A DNA stretch of 64,000 nt, taken from contig JAVMKO010000020.1 in NCBI GenBank assembly GCA_032164245.1, positions 9,203,206 through 9,267,205 on the forward strand. The letters are read 5' to 3'. Made by a program: the position numbers and the translations under genes. The stretch's first letter is position 1; each line of letters begins with the position of its first letter. Shown here piece after piece: positions 54,235 to 64,000 of this stretch. The notes under the pieces are model-generated. The model had not been told where the DNA came from. It worked only from the letters and a program-made list of their open reading frames with translations, and searched no databases. The DNA is from Sternotherus odoratus (taxonomy: Eukaryota; Chordata; Testudines; Kinosternidae).

Positions 54235-56550
54235 AATAGAGGAGATCAGTGCTCTCGGTGAGTGGAGACAAATAGAAGTATATTATTATTTACCATTTTT
54301 TTTTTCATTGTAGGCATAAGACAAATGTACAGGACACTTATGTTCCTTAAAATCGCAGCACATCTATTTAAATTCCCAACATCAAATTGACCAACTGGGA
54401 GCTGCTTTAATGTACAGATCCTACATCGTTACTGATGATATAGATCTAGAGAAGGAGGAGGAGAGAGGTAGAAAATTTAGAATGTATCTACTTACATGTG
54501 AAAGATCAGATCGGCAGATGATGTAAATCTTTGGAGCTTTACTCTGCAGTGCCAAATTCTGCCACCTAAGGATCTGGCCCAGAGAAATTTCCAACTTCCC
54601 ATGTTCTCCGAGACTGAAGGGGTTACACACCGCAAAACAATTTTTGTTATCTCTCTTACCATGGTTTCTCCTGACCGGGTTGAAAACTAAACTGTATTCA
54701 AAACAGCTGCCTTTAGGATGGTGGAGGGTGTGGGGAACATTACATCTTTAAAAATACATTTGATTTCTGTTGCTTTTTCTCCAAAAAGGGTTGGTTACTT
54801 GTGGCTTCTGACACCTCATTAATCAAACGATCAGAATTCAGTATTTAACAGCAGCAAGACCAATTAACCTTTGCTAGCTACATAGCAGCCAAAAATAATT
54901 TCTAATTGTCAAACTGAAAGGGGAGGAAAAAAACCCTCTGATGTATGTAAGAAAAGCAGAGATTTTTGTGCTTTTGTTTTACAAGCATTTAATCAGAAAG
55001 GAATTTTAAAACATGCACTCATTTATTTCTTTTTCTGGGCTTGAAAAGTGATGGTGAAATCTGGATAGATGAAGAAAGTTCAAAGGTTTTTAACTTTCTG
55101 CACAACCATATAGTGCAAGCCTGCGTGTACTTTAAATCCTTTTGGCTGAAGGATAAGGTTCCTGCCCCCTCTCCCTGTAACTGCGTATTCCTGTTGTATA
55201 GATAATTTGCACTTTCACAGTAAGGATACTAACAGGAGAAAAATCAGTTTAAGAAATTAAGAATAAACCACATTTCATATTTTTAAAGGAAAAACTTGAA
55301 TATCTTTTCTATTGTTATTCAACTTACTGCAACTAGTTTCATGGACTCTAATACTCAGCTTCAGACTGAAGGTTCATGGTAATGCTTCTAGTAGAGAATA
55401 TTGTAATTTACACCAGGTAGGAATCTGGCCCTGAATACTTAATACTGACATTGGACTCACTTATTTAGTGCACTATACATGGAATAGTAGCTGTTTTTTT
55501 AACTTCCAATATTTAGGCTTTGTTTTCTGGTTCTAACGTAACAGTTCAAAACCAAAACTAACTATACATACTTAGAAGAGTCACTTTTCAGCAGATATTT
55601 GTTGCCTTTAGAATAATACATTTTTATTTGGGAGTTGTTTTGTTGTTGACAAGAAAATTGCAGACTAAATTATATACTCAGAATGAGACTTAGTAAGTGT
55701 CAATTTTGGGCAGAATGTTACTTTAAAAAAAAACATTTTAAATAATAAAAAGCCAAACAGCCCCAACCGATTTTGAGATCTAAAATCACAAGGAACAGCA
55801 AGGATTGGAGAATAACAAAGGAAAGCGCCTCATGCCAGAGGATACTTTACCAAGTTATCAGCTGTTTAGTCTCAATATTATTTCTGTTCCAGAGGATGAG
55901 AAGATACTTTTAATCCATAGCCTTGAAAATTACATTGATGATCTTGAACAAGTTATTGGGGCAAGGAACTGATCATTATATGTGTATAGTACTTTTCACA
56001 TTAGGATCCTGATCCCTGACTGAAGACAATAAGAACTACCACCATCTATGTATTTTGTTTTGCTTTTTACATTGCTATTTAAACGCATAGCCTGGAGCTT
56101 TTTCACCACATCAGATTTTAAGCAGACTTCGGCAACGTGAATAAAGTCACCTTAAGATGCAATGGTGCGCAGTCTTAGCAAATGTCTATTCCTTTTGGGA
56201 TGGACTTTTAAAAAATATACATTATTGCAGCCCTACAGCTGATGTTGCATGCAGATTTGCAGCGAAAGCAGGACGAAACTCCGTCAGTGACAGCTCATAT
56301 ACTGCTGTTTGTTTACAAAGGCTCTTCAGCAGCTAACTGAATTTTTATATATTATTATTATTATTTATTATTACAAACCTAAACTTCACAAACCAACAGG
56401 GGCCAGTTCCTCTTTAGGTAGTATTTTAAATTCCGGGTCCTCCTGTCAGTAAAATCTCATCAATCATGCTTTTAATTAAAAAGTCGGTCATCTACATCCT
56501 CACGTTGGACACAAAGTACATAATGAAATTGTATATCGGGGAGGACCCGT
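54235..56550. other. Repeat-free AT-rich block
   Basis: About 2.3 kb without recognised repeats or genes. An AT microsatellite-like 'tattattattattatttatt' lies at about 56351-56371. Confidence 0.3.
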
Positions 56551-56554
56551 GAGT

Positions 56555-56566
56555 CCCCCCCCCCCC
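56555..56566. repeat. C12 homopolymer
   Basis: A run of 12 C, comparable to C14 at 743-756 and G14 at 38900-38913. Such runs are prone to assembly length errors. Confidence 0.9.
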
Positions 56567-56569
56567 AGT

Positions 56570-57555
56570 GTTGTTCAATATATTCCGAGCAGAGGAGGTC
56601 AAAAACACTAGTGCATATGCAAGAGCCAAACAAATAGCCTTTCTGATAGGATTGGGTGACATGTGTCAACCCCTGTCATCCAGGAACAAGAGAGGCAATG
56701 TGCCCAAACAAAGAAGAGGGTGGAATCTCAACACACTGGCAAAACCTGACCCACACGCAAGGGCTTTATGCAGCAGATGCCGCCTCTTATTGTTCCCCGA
56801 CTCACTCCCCGCCACCCCTGACAACAGCCACTGCCGCTGGCATTCCACCCTGACATCTGTTCAGCTTTATTGATGCGCTCCTGGAGGAATTCCCAGTGTA
56901 AACAGGGAATTCTCTACGGGAACCCCGTGTTGTAAAAGGGATGAGCTGCATAATGCAAAGATTTAACCACTATTTAAAGGTGTGACACTTGATTGAAAGT
57001 GACTTGGTTCCCCCCCCTCTTCCTTTCCCCCACGCCCCTTAACTGTATTTGGCACAAACTGTCTGTAGTGGTTTGGTTGTTGACCCCTTCCGCCCACCCC
57101 CCGTTTTGTTTTTGTGAAGCAGAACTGTCAGGAAGAACGAGGGATAGGAAATGGACTATACAAAAAAAATAAAAACCCAAAAACCCAAAAACCCTCATCA
57201 CCAAAAAAGCATGGGGAGGGGAGAAAAGAGAAAGAATGGGGATTAGAGTTAACTGAGTTTGGTTGCCCCTTTTAAGGCCTGCCTATGGCCACCCGCTCTC
57301 ATGATTGGGGAAACCAGCTGGGGTCCCTGTTGGGATTTTGACACCAATCAGGACAGTGCAATCGGATTGCACAGGAACCGGGGTGAGGAAGCAGGAAATA
57401 GCATTGTCCTGGCAAACGGACCTACCTCTGCATTGGTGGGCTTTTTGTTTTTAATGACTCAGTCCTGGTACTGTAAGTGACTCCACATCCTGATCAGTTC
57501 CAGCTGGACTCCACACAGACACGGATCTTCCTGGATGGATGAGTTAGCAGGAGCT
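56570..57555. other. Unassigned non-coding sequence
   Basis: Frames on both strands around 56568-56873 are open but lack domains and coding character. No repeat is recognised. Confidence 0.3.
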
Positions 57556-57559
57556 GGCA

Positions 57560-57650
57560 TCTTTAGAAGGCTGATCCAAAACCCATTGAAATTCATGATT
57601 GAAGTGCCATTGATTTTTAAAGGCATTTGGACCAAGCCTTTAGGCAGGGA
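57560..57650. repeat. Palindromic repeat 'gatccaaaacccattgaa'
   Basis: 'ggctgatccaaaacccattg' and 'ggcatttggaccaagccttt' are the arms, with 'ttgaagtgccattgattttt' between. It matches the amniote hairpin 'cctgatccaaagcccattga'. Confidence 0.5.
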
Positions 57651-57989
57651 AATGGTCAAAATAGCATAAGGGCTAGCCATGGCTGTGTATTCCTGCTACC
57701 CAGAAGCTGTCATGCAAAGAGCAGATCATGCTTTATTTTGACTCCCTGGGCCACTTAAATAACCCCGAGGAAATACAGAAACACCAATACAGAAAATGCA
57801 AACACTAGACTTGAACTCAAGCCTCTCCAACAGAAAATCCCTTTATGCAATTTAATATGAGTGAAGCCAGCATACTTCTGTAGAAATTATTCTACAAACC
57901 AGAGGGCTTGATCAGTGTAGCTTCAGCAAACGTATGCTGACTTACATTAGCTGAGGTTCTGACCCATCCACTCTCTTCCTTCTGTGGCT

Positions 57990-58075
57990 TTTATTTTTTA
58001 AACCAGCCTATAGAATTTTATAGTGAGGATGCAAATTCCCATTAAATTCTATAGGATTTCTCCATTAAAAAAAAC
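57990..58075. repeat. Unnamed dispersed repeat, second copy
   Basis: 'aattcccattaaattctata' followed by 'ggatttctccattaa' repeats the end of the 58440-58622 copy almost exactly. Confidence 0.5.
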
Positions 58076-58439
58076 AAGTACAACAAAAGAGATACCAAAT
58101 CTAGGCTTTTACACATGTTTGCAGGGAGGAGGGGAGTTACAAAAGTACATGTAAGAGGAAGAAGAGTTACCATATACGAAACTCTCCTAGATCCTAAAAT
58201 GTTACTCACAAAAACGTGGTCTATATGTTGATATGGAGAAAGCCATGTGTGAATTTTTGTTTTAAGAGCAATATATAATCACCAGGCTACAGTTTTATTA
58301 AGTTTATTGTATGTAGGATGGCTAAAGTAATCTTGGTTCTATACTGAACATTCAACGTCTGCATTGTTTAGATGCAATACAGGATGCTGTGTGAGCTGTT
58401 AGGGAAAAGTCTTGTTGAAATAACTTGAATTTTTATCAG

Positions 58440-58622
58440 ACCCTCTATGGAATTTCACAGGCAGTCGTATCTCTGCTCTAGATTTCTGCTGCATGGTTTT
58501 TTTTTAAAAAAGGGAAGGATCTCATTCTCTGTAAATTCCCCTTTAGGGTTTTGAGAATAATTTCTGTTAGAATCCCCTGGCTTCATTCCCATTAAATTCT
58601 ATAGGACTTTTCCATGAGGGAG
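58440..58622. repeat. Unnamed dispersed repeat, third copy
   Basis: It spans 'accctctatggaatttcaca', 'ttttgagaataatttctgtt' and 'attcccattaaattctatag' with 'gacttttccatgagg'. The first two blocks are matched in part by 52740-52800. A repeat family with an internal, partly palindromic organisation is likely. Confidence 0.5.
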
Positions 58623-58739
58623 GGGTAAAGTAACAGCTAATCACAGGTCCAATGCTGTGCAGTGAAACTGATGGAAGTTGAGGGGTCATGTCAGCTAGGG
58701 AGATCGTTGTGTGAAAACTAGTTGTTAGCATCCTACAGA

Positions 58740-58795
58740 TTAGGGCTTGATCCAGCTCCCAGGAAAGTCAATGGGAATAGGATCAGGTCCTTAGA
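58740..58795. repeat. Palindromic repeat 'cttgatccagctccca'
   Basis: 'agggcttgatccagctccca' and 'gggaataggatcaggtcctt' are the arms around 'aaagtcaat', a short hairpin of the same class as 57560. Confidence 0.5.
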
Positions 58796-59364
58796 GATTA
58801 TTTCGTGGGGTTTCTAGGAAAAAGAAATGAGACTTCGAATGAAGTTAGAGTGATCACAGGGAAGTAGATTTGCTGGTGTATGCAATAGTGACTCTTAAAA
58901 TGTTTTATTTTTTCCTCTCATGTTTGCTTTTTCCCTTGCCCCTAGTAGCTGAAAAATACCAAGTACAAATACCTAAGTGTTGATGGATGGCCAGAATCTT
59001 GGTCAAATTCCACTTTGCTTCCCATCCATTTTAAAATAAAATATGAAGTGAAGTTGAATTCTTAACAATGGCATATCAAGAGCAAATTTACTATAGAAAT
59101 CCAGCTTCTCCTAGAAAAGAATCACTTTAAATATTTAAATAGGTAAACAAATATCTAGCAAGATTTGTTTCAAGGATCAAAGGGTTTCAAATGAATATAG
59201 CTTTGTCAGAATGTGCTTATTGGCAGTATCAGCCTTAAATACTGATTTATTTCACAGAATCTTTTGGCACTGGAAAAGAATTTTGCAAAAGCTGCGAGGC
59301 AGACAGATCTTTTTTTATGCATTCTTGGTCCAGGAACAGCAACAGATGAATATACATATAGCAC

Positions 59365-59440
59365 AAGTGTGCATAATTATATCTATAACTTGATGTGTGT
59401 GCATAATTATTTCTATATCTCTCTGTGTGCATAATGTGTA
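59365..59440. repeat. Imperfect tandem repeat 'gtgtgcataattat'
   Basis: 'gtgtgcataattatatctat', 'gtgtgcataattatttctat' and 'gtgtgcataatgtg' occur in succession at about 30-bp spacing. Confidence 0.75.
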
Positions 59441-59763
59441 TTATACACATATGTACATGTGTGTATATACATTTGTATCCAGGTCAAATAACAGCTGTTG
59501 TTATTAAGGTCAGCTTTTATTACCAATTTGCTGGTAGATTCAGGTAGGTGTTTTTTTTAAAAAAAGTCCACATCTGAGCTTTTTCCTAATCAGTTCTCTC
59601 ATTTTGCTAATATTCTAACGACTGTCAATTTACTTCACTGGTGCCATTTGCAGAATTTTCCAATTAGCAGGAAACCTGTTCCACCTTCTCCCATAATTAC
59701 AGGGGACTCGTTTCAGATCAGCTGTGGCCAGACAGCATATGATGTACTTGCCAAAACCTGTGC

Positions 59764-59785
59764 AGTGTGTGTGTGTGTGTGTGTT
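59764..59785. repeat. (GT)n microsatellite
   Basis: About ten GT dinucleotides. Confidence 0.9.
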
Positions 59786-60238
59786 TTAACCTTTGCTTGA
59801 GCTGGCACAGTTTTAACATCTCTGTTTGTAGGCAGTGAGTTCCCTTGCTAGTGGCATGTGTCAAAATATCCAAATAATTTCTAATAAACACGCCACAATG
59901 AAAACACAAATATGTACAGACGGTTCTTTGATTGATATTGTGTGTGATGAACATTCAGTTTGATTGTGTGTATGTGTATGCATGCGTACACACAAACACA
60001 CAGAGACAGATATATATATATTGCTATTAAGGTCAGCTAAATAGCCAGCAACTCCTTGTTTTCTACTTGTACAATATGTTTTTTTTTTTAGGAAACATCC
60101 ATTGGTCCCTTTTCACCACCACTTTCCCTAGTACCAAACAGAGTCAAGCAGCACAGTAAGGACAATATTGTTCTGATGTCCTTTGATATTATACAGCCCG
60201 ATCAAAAGTAATCAATCCCCTTTTAAACGCTGCTTAAA

Positions 60239-60287
60239 CAGCTGCTATTGCAGCTGTAACAATAGAGCAGCAATAACTATTATTGTT
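60239..60287. promoter_or_regulatory. Possible enhancer-like cluster: two E-boxes and inverted SOX-like sites
   Basis: CAGCTG occurs at 60239-60244 and 60251-60256. Then AACAATAG (60258-60265) faces CTATTATTGTT (60277-60287), two opposed SOX-type motifs. The spacing is regular and the surrounding sequence is repeat-free. Function is inferred only from motif presence. Confidence 0.25.
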
Positions 60288-60866
60288 ACATGAAAAGAAA
60301 ATATATTTAATAATAAGCTCATTGATTTTTAACAGCATCTCTGTGTTGCCTAATTGATGGGAAGTTGTATGTTTGTGTAGCCAACGGGGGTTATGAATTA
60401 AATATGGTCGTCCTTCCTTGAGGGATGCATGTCAATGTAAGAAAGATGGAGGATCTACATCTCCCCCAAGCTAAACAATCCCCATGTAACAGACAGAGCG
60501 AAGTCTGAAACACAGGGAGCAGGGGGGAATAAAAAACATCCATCACTGTTTATTAAGTGCTGCTACTTGAACGTAAGAGGGGTATTGAACTGTTTTTAAA
60601 TTGGAAGGAATGTAGCTAGACAAAACCTTGATGGTAATATTAGGTTGGTGACAAATTTTATTCTTTTGTCCACATTCATCAAAGTAGCAATTTGGAGTGA
60701 TTTATTCCCCTTGCCTTCCCCCTCCCCATACCATTGCATGTATTTTTTAAAAAATATGTTTATTCAGGGTCCTTTAGTAATAAAAGAAATTCTTCTGGTA
60801 GCAGCTGCACAAACCTTTTTTTTTTAAAAAAAAATCTGATGGTGAAGATTTTCAAAAGTGGCTAGT

Positions 60867-60924
60867 GATTTGCTAGGCTTAAGATTTGCTAGGCTTAAGT
60901 GCTAGGCTTAAGTGCTAGGCTTAA
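60867..60924. repeat. Four-unit tandem repeat with TAGGCTTAA
   Basis: Units are gatttgctaggcttaa twice (16 bp each) and gtgctaggcttaa twice (13 bp each), all perfect. It lies inside a diverged 'attttcaaaagtggctagtg' palindromic-class repeat. Confidence 0.95.
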
Positions 60925-61152
60925 GATTCCGGAAAGGGACCTAGTTTTCCAGAGCCCGGTATTCAGCCCTTTGTGAAAATTGGGTCCACTGAAGTTGGGC
61001 TTCCAAAATCATTAGGTTGACAAGGGCTTCTTAAAAAAAAATCTCAGCTGACATGTTCATGGCACAGGCGATGGGTAAGGATTTGATTAGTGACATGTTA
61101 GGGTGAGCCTAAAGCACCTTGGTGGGCAATAGGAGTTGGTCAGTGCTGCGTG

Positions 61153-61275
61153 TAGGGTGACCAGACAGCAAGTGTGAAAAATTGGGACAGGGAGTGGGGG
61201 TAATAGGAGCCTATATAAGAAAAGGACCCCAAAATCGGGACTGTCCCTATAAAATCGGGACATCTGGTCACCCTA
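61153..61275 (-). mobile_element. Short non-autonomous hAT-type DNA transposon (copy 4, perfect target duplication)
   Basis: Ends 'tagggtgaccaga' and 'tctggtcacccta' bound 123 bp. The flanks gctgcgtg (61145-61152 and 61276-61283) are identical, so the 8-bp duplication is intact. Internal text is in the same orientation as copy 3 and opposite to copies 1 and 2. This is the least eroded copy in the window. Confidence 0.92.
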
Positions 61276-61279
61276 GCTG

Positions 61280-61765
61280 CGTGCATCTGCAAATGCAGCT
61301 TGCCTGGATTTAGGTGTCTAAGTGGGAGCTTGAACTCTTTTGAACATCAGGCCATGTGAGTAGTTGTGTGAGTGGGAGGTGTTGGGTGCAGAGTTTACGT
61401 AGAAATATGGCCCTTTCCCTCTGGTGTGAGCCAGGTTTTCCCACTGCCAGCTCAGAAGTGGTGAATTTGAAACTCTAATGAGCTTGTAATTAAGGGGGAG
61501 TTTATGAACCTCTTGCACAGATGATGAGCAGTTGCAAGAGGAATCTCATTCTCTTGGATGGGACTGCGTGTATGAGCAATTGTGAACCTCTTTCTGGCAC
61601 GGACAAACAATCAGTCTCTAAGCAACTCCAGAAAATTCTCAAAGTCAGATCATTTGCCCTCTAGGTGCCTAGATCAACAGTGGATGAGATGGTTGCTGTG
61701 TGATGAATTTTCAGTTGCCTTTTCTTTAGTTTAGCAGCCGTACCTCAAACTACCTACATCATACC
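61280..61765. other. Unassigned non-coding sequence
   Basis: No gene or repeat is recognised. Confidence 0.3.
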
Positions 61766-61769
61766 CGAG

Positions 61770-62008
61770 TCAAGGTGGGTGAGGTAATATCTTTTATTGG
61801 GGCAACTTCTGTTGGAGGAAGACACATGCTTTGAGCTTCACGGAGCTCTTATTCAGGTCTTGACCTGACTTGAAGAATTGCTCTGTGTAGCTTGAAAACT
61901 TGTCTCTTCCATATCTCTTCCACCCACAGAAGTTGGTCCATTAAAAGATGTTACCTCACTCACCTTCTCTTTCTCCGATCCTGGGACCAACAGAGCTACA
62001 ACACTGCA
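61770..62008. mobile_element. Penelope-like terminal insertion, second subtype, with inverted arms
   Basis: The left arm (minus strand, about 61770-61860) and right arm (plus strand, about 61861-62008) share 'aacagaagttg', 'taaaagatattacctcac'-type text and the stem-forming 'gagctc' region. Only the right arm continues to 'tcctgggaccaacagagcta'. The layout equals that of the copy at 48519. A target duplication is not clear; the flanks share only short 'atcat'. Confidence 0.65.
61870..61903 (+). ncRNA. Hammerhead-like core, second Penelope subtype, damaged
   Basis: TTGAAGA (61870-61876) has one change from CUGANGA (C3 to U). A weak hairpin follows, then GAAA at 61894-61897 and 'acttgtctc'. 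The left arm has CTGAATA with G8 changed and CAAA for GAAA. Neither looks active. Confidence 0.35.
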
Positions 62009-62059
62009 AATATCCATCATGATTGTCAACTGTAACTTCAGTTGGTAATTCAGGTAGGT

Positions 62060-62110
62060 CACAGATTGAGAGCCTGATCCAAAGCCCACTGAAGTCAATG
62101 GACTTTTGAT
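62060..62110. repeat. Half of a palindromic repeat 'gcctgatccaaagcccac'
   Basis: 'agagcctgatccaaagccca' with 'ctgaagtcaatggactttt' is the left arm of the amniote hairpin repeat. The right arm is lost. Confidence 0.5.
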
Positions 62111-62114
62111 ATGA

Positions 62115-63700
62115 CCGTAAATAAACATGGAAACTAAAGTAACCCATCACTCCCAAAGACAGCCTGGGGAAGGACAGAGCAGTCTGGGAAGTTTGCACTC
62201 CCACAATTTGTACGGTGGTTGTTCAGTGGATTCACAGAGATCCTGTTGTTCTCTAGCATTATCAACAGTTTTCACAAAGATCCAGAATCCCAGATTGTCC
62301 ACTTCATTCCCCTTTCTAAGCTCTGGTGCGACCCTTTCGGTGCCAGGTCTTTTAGTTTCATGTGACTATACAGGAGTGCCAGGGTACCGAGTATTCTTTA
62401 TAGGACCATGATGTTTGGGTTTATGTTGCTAAGATAACTTGGCTCATAGGGAGAAGCCAAAATTCATCCACCACAATACAATATTAAGCCTGACTTTAAC
62501 CAGGTAAGAAATCACATTAACTCAACTTTAAGCAAGTGTGGTCCCATTTAAACATGTGCAGTAGTTTTTGTAGGGTTGGATATCCTCTTGTAAACACTTA
62601 CTACAAGCAGGAAAACACTCAGTACCATCTTAAGTCAATCGCTTTAAGTCAAGTCCTGTGTCTGCTAGCATTTGATAGTTCAGGGAAGGCTGGGTGTAGA
62701 GATGGAAGGATTATTGGAAAGGAGTGAGTTTTAAGGGGAAAGCAGGAGAAAACGTGGGAGACAGGAAGTGGGTGATTTTTGTTTTTAATAACCAATTTCT
62801 AGTCAGTTTCACTTTCTGCTTCTGATTCAACACAATGCTGCAAGGTGTGAGTTGCAAATGTTGCAAGGGGGATGTTTGTGAAACAAAAACCCATCTTTGG
62901 ACTAGGGATCGGGGAAAATAATGCAACCATTTCATCTTTAGGTTTTTAAACTTTTGGGACATCGACCATGTCTTCCTCTGTGCTATGACCATAACATAAC
63001 AGGGCCCTGATCCTGATTAAGAGTTTTGGGTGACACCACAGTATAAATGACCCCTCTAATAGGCTGGAAAGCTCTCTATAAGTCCCCGAATCTTAGCATG
63101 CTTTTCCAAATGTTCAGTAGGCCTGAGACTCTGACGATTACATTCATGGTTGTGGGGCATCCTCCCTGCCACTTAATGAGAGAGAGAAATGCCCTTAAAA
63201 TTAGTTAACAAATGAAAGTTGTGTTTTTAATTTTCTATGTGGAAACTAAATAAAATGCCAAAAGCAGCTGCTATAAAGCACACACACAAAAACTGTTATA
63301 TAGTGTGCACATAAATACATCTCAGTCAGTAGTAGGTATATTTACAATGAAGATGTGTGTTATGCTAAACTTATATGTTGTCTTCTTTCCCCCAAATTCT
63401 TCTTGGATGATGACCTATCCAAAGTAATTATTTAGACCAAATTAAATGGTTCCTAATAGTTAATCCCTGGAATTCTATTTACGTGTTTTCCTAAAATGCA
63501 CCACAAACTAGTAGTTTAAACAACAAAAGGCTGTTCAAATACCTTGAAATGTCTCAGAAACATGGACTTGAGACTGAAACTCTCAGCCTTAGTACATAAA
63601 GGTACATAAGACTGTTCACCTTCCAGAGACCCTTAACATGGCTTGGTGCACAGGACAAAGGACAGAGTTTCTGCCTTCATGTTTCAAATTGCAGAGACTC
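62115..63700. other. Unassigned non-coding sequence
   Basis: No gene or named repeat. Mostly AT-rich single-copy-looking text. Confidence 0.3.
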
Positions 63701-63714
63701 GCAGCATGGGTCAT

Positions 63715-63790
63715 CAGCAGAGTTTGAACCTGAGAGCTTCCAATCCACAACACGGACCTCCACCAATTGAGTTAACTCATCTGGTAGACT
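63715..63790 (-). repeat. tRNA-derived SINE head, second type
   Basis: On the minus strand a box-A-like 'ttaactcaattgg' (63763-63775) is followed by 'tggaggtccgtgttgtgg' and a box-B-like 'aggttcaaactct' (63719-63731). It shares the 'gtggaggtc(t/c)gtgtt' stretch with the copy at 41910. Confidence 0.6.
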
Positions 63791-64000
63791 CTTATCTTCA
63801 AAGTGAACCAGCTACTGGAAGGGGATGTGTGCGCATCTTTGGTTGAGTTTTTCAAAACTGCCTAAGGAAGTTAGATGTCCGGAACCTGTTGACTCTCAAT
63901 CCCAGCACTGAGATTAGTTTTCTGGCCGGAGCAAGACTCCCATGATGTATGTGAATGCACATAGAAGGAGGAGGCCTATTGTAATGACTACATTGGAACA

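Larger units (their letters stand above)
58800..60860. other. Mostly repeat-free AT-rich block
   Basis: Contains short simple repeats (59365-59440, 59764-59785) and a cluster of E-box and SOX-like sites near 60239-60287. No gene is seen. It is a candidate regulatory region. Confidence 0.3.

Overview
This is a gene-poor stretch of vertebrate nuclear DNA, most likely from a turtle (Testudines); a crocodilian is the main alternative. That reading rests on the repeats: a chicken-repeat-1 (CR1) LINE of the type common in turtles, several CR1/L3-like 3' ends, many MIR/CORE-SINE-like copies with the 'ccttgggcaagtcact' core, turtle-type Penelope-like retroelement ends ('gtctttaaggtgccacaggactc'), and short hAT-type elements with 'tagggtgacc...ggtcaccta' ends. 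I found no exon, protein-coding gene, tRNA or rRNA gene that I can support. Nearly all open reading frames are short chance frames. The only coding relics belong to retroelements.

Layout. 1-9.7 kb: unique DNA with SINE fragments, a Penelope-like element nested in a SINE (1452-1931), a second Penelope type (about 3152-3258), one hAT MITE (8018-8139) and a Penelope end (about 8688-8790). 9.7-11.4 kb: a 5'-truncated CR1 LINE with a broken reverse transcriptase frame. 12-24 kb: SINEs, palindromic MITE-like repeats, TIR elements beginning with GTCTAC, an L2-like LINE end, and a diverged minisatellite of about 47 bp units (22031-22670) split by a hAT insertion. 24-29.7 kb: largely repeat-free, AT-rich sequence. 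29.7-51.6 kb: a denser SINE/CR1/TIR region with a symmetrical Penelope insertion (48519-48757). 51.6-61 kb: again mostly repeat-free and AT-rich, a reasonable place to look for conserved non-coding elements. 61-64 kb: a hAT MITE with a perfect 8-bp target duplication, a second-type inverted Penelope copy (about 61770-62008), and a tRNA-derived SINE.

The most interesting theme is the set of seven Penelope-like fragments. Several carry a compact motif (CUGANGA, hairpin, GAAA, short second hairpin) that looks like the core of a hammerhead ribozyme, and three have two inverted arms. Two of those three, plus one single-arm copy, are bounded by 12-14 bp target-site duplications. Hammerhead motifs are already known from the terminal repeats of Penelope-like elements, so the family link is expected. 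The state of each core here, and whether any is active, is an open question.

Family assignments come from remembered consensus features, not from a database search. Boundaries of old repeats are approximate unless a target-site duplication is stated.
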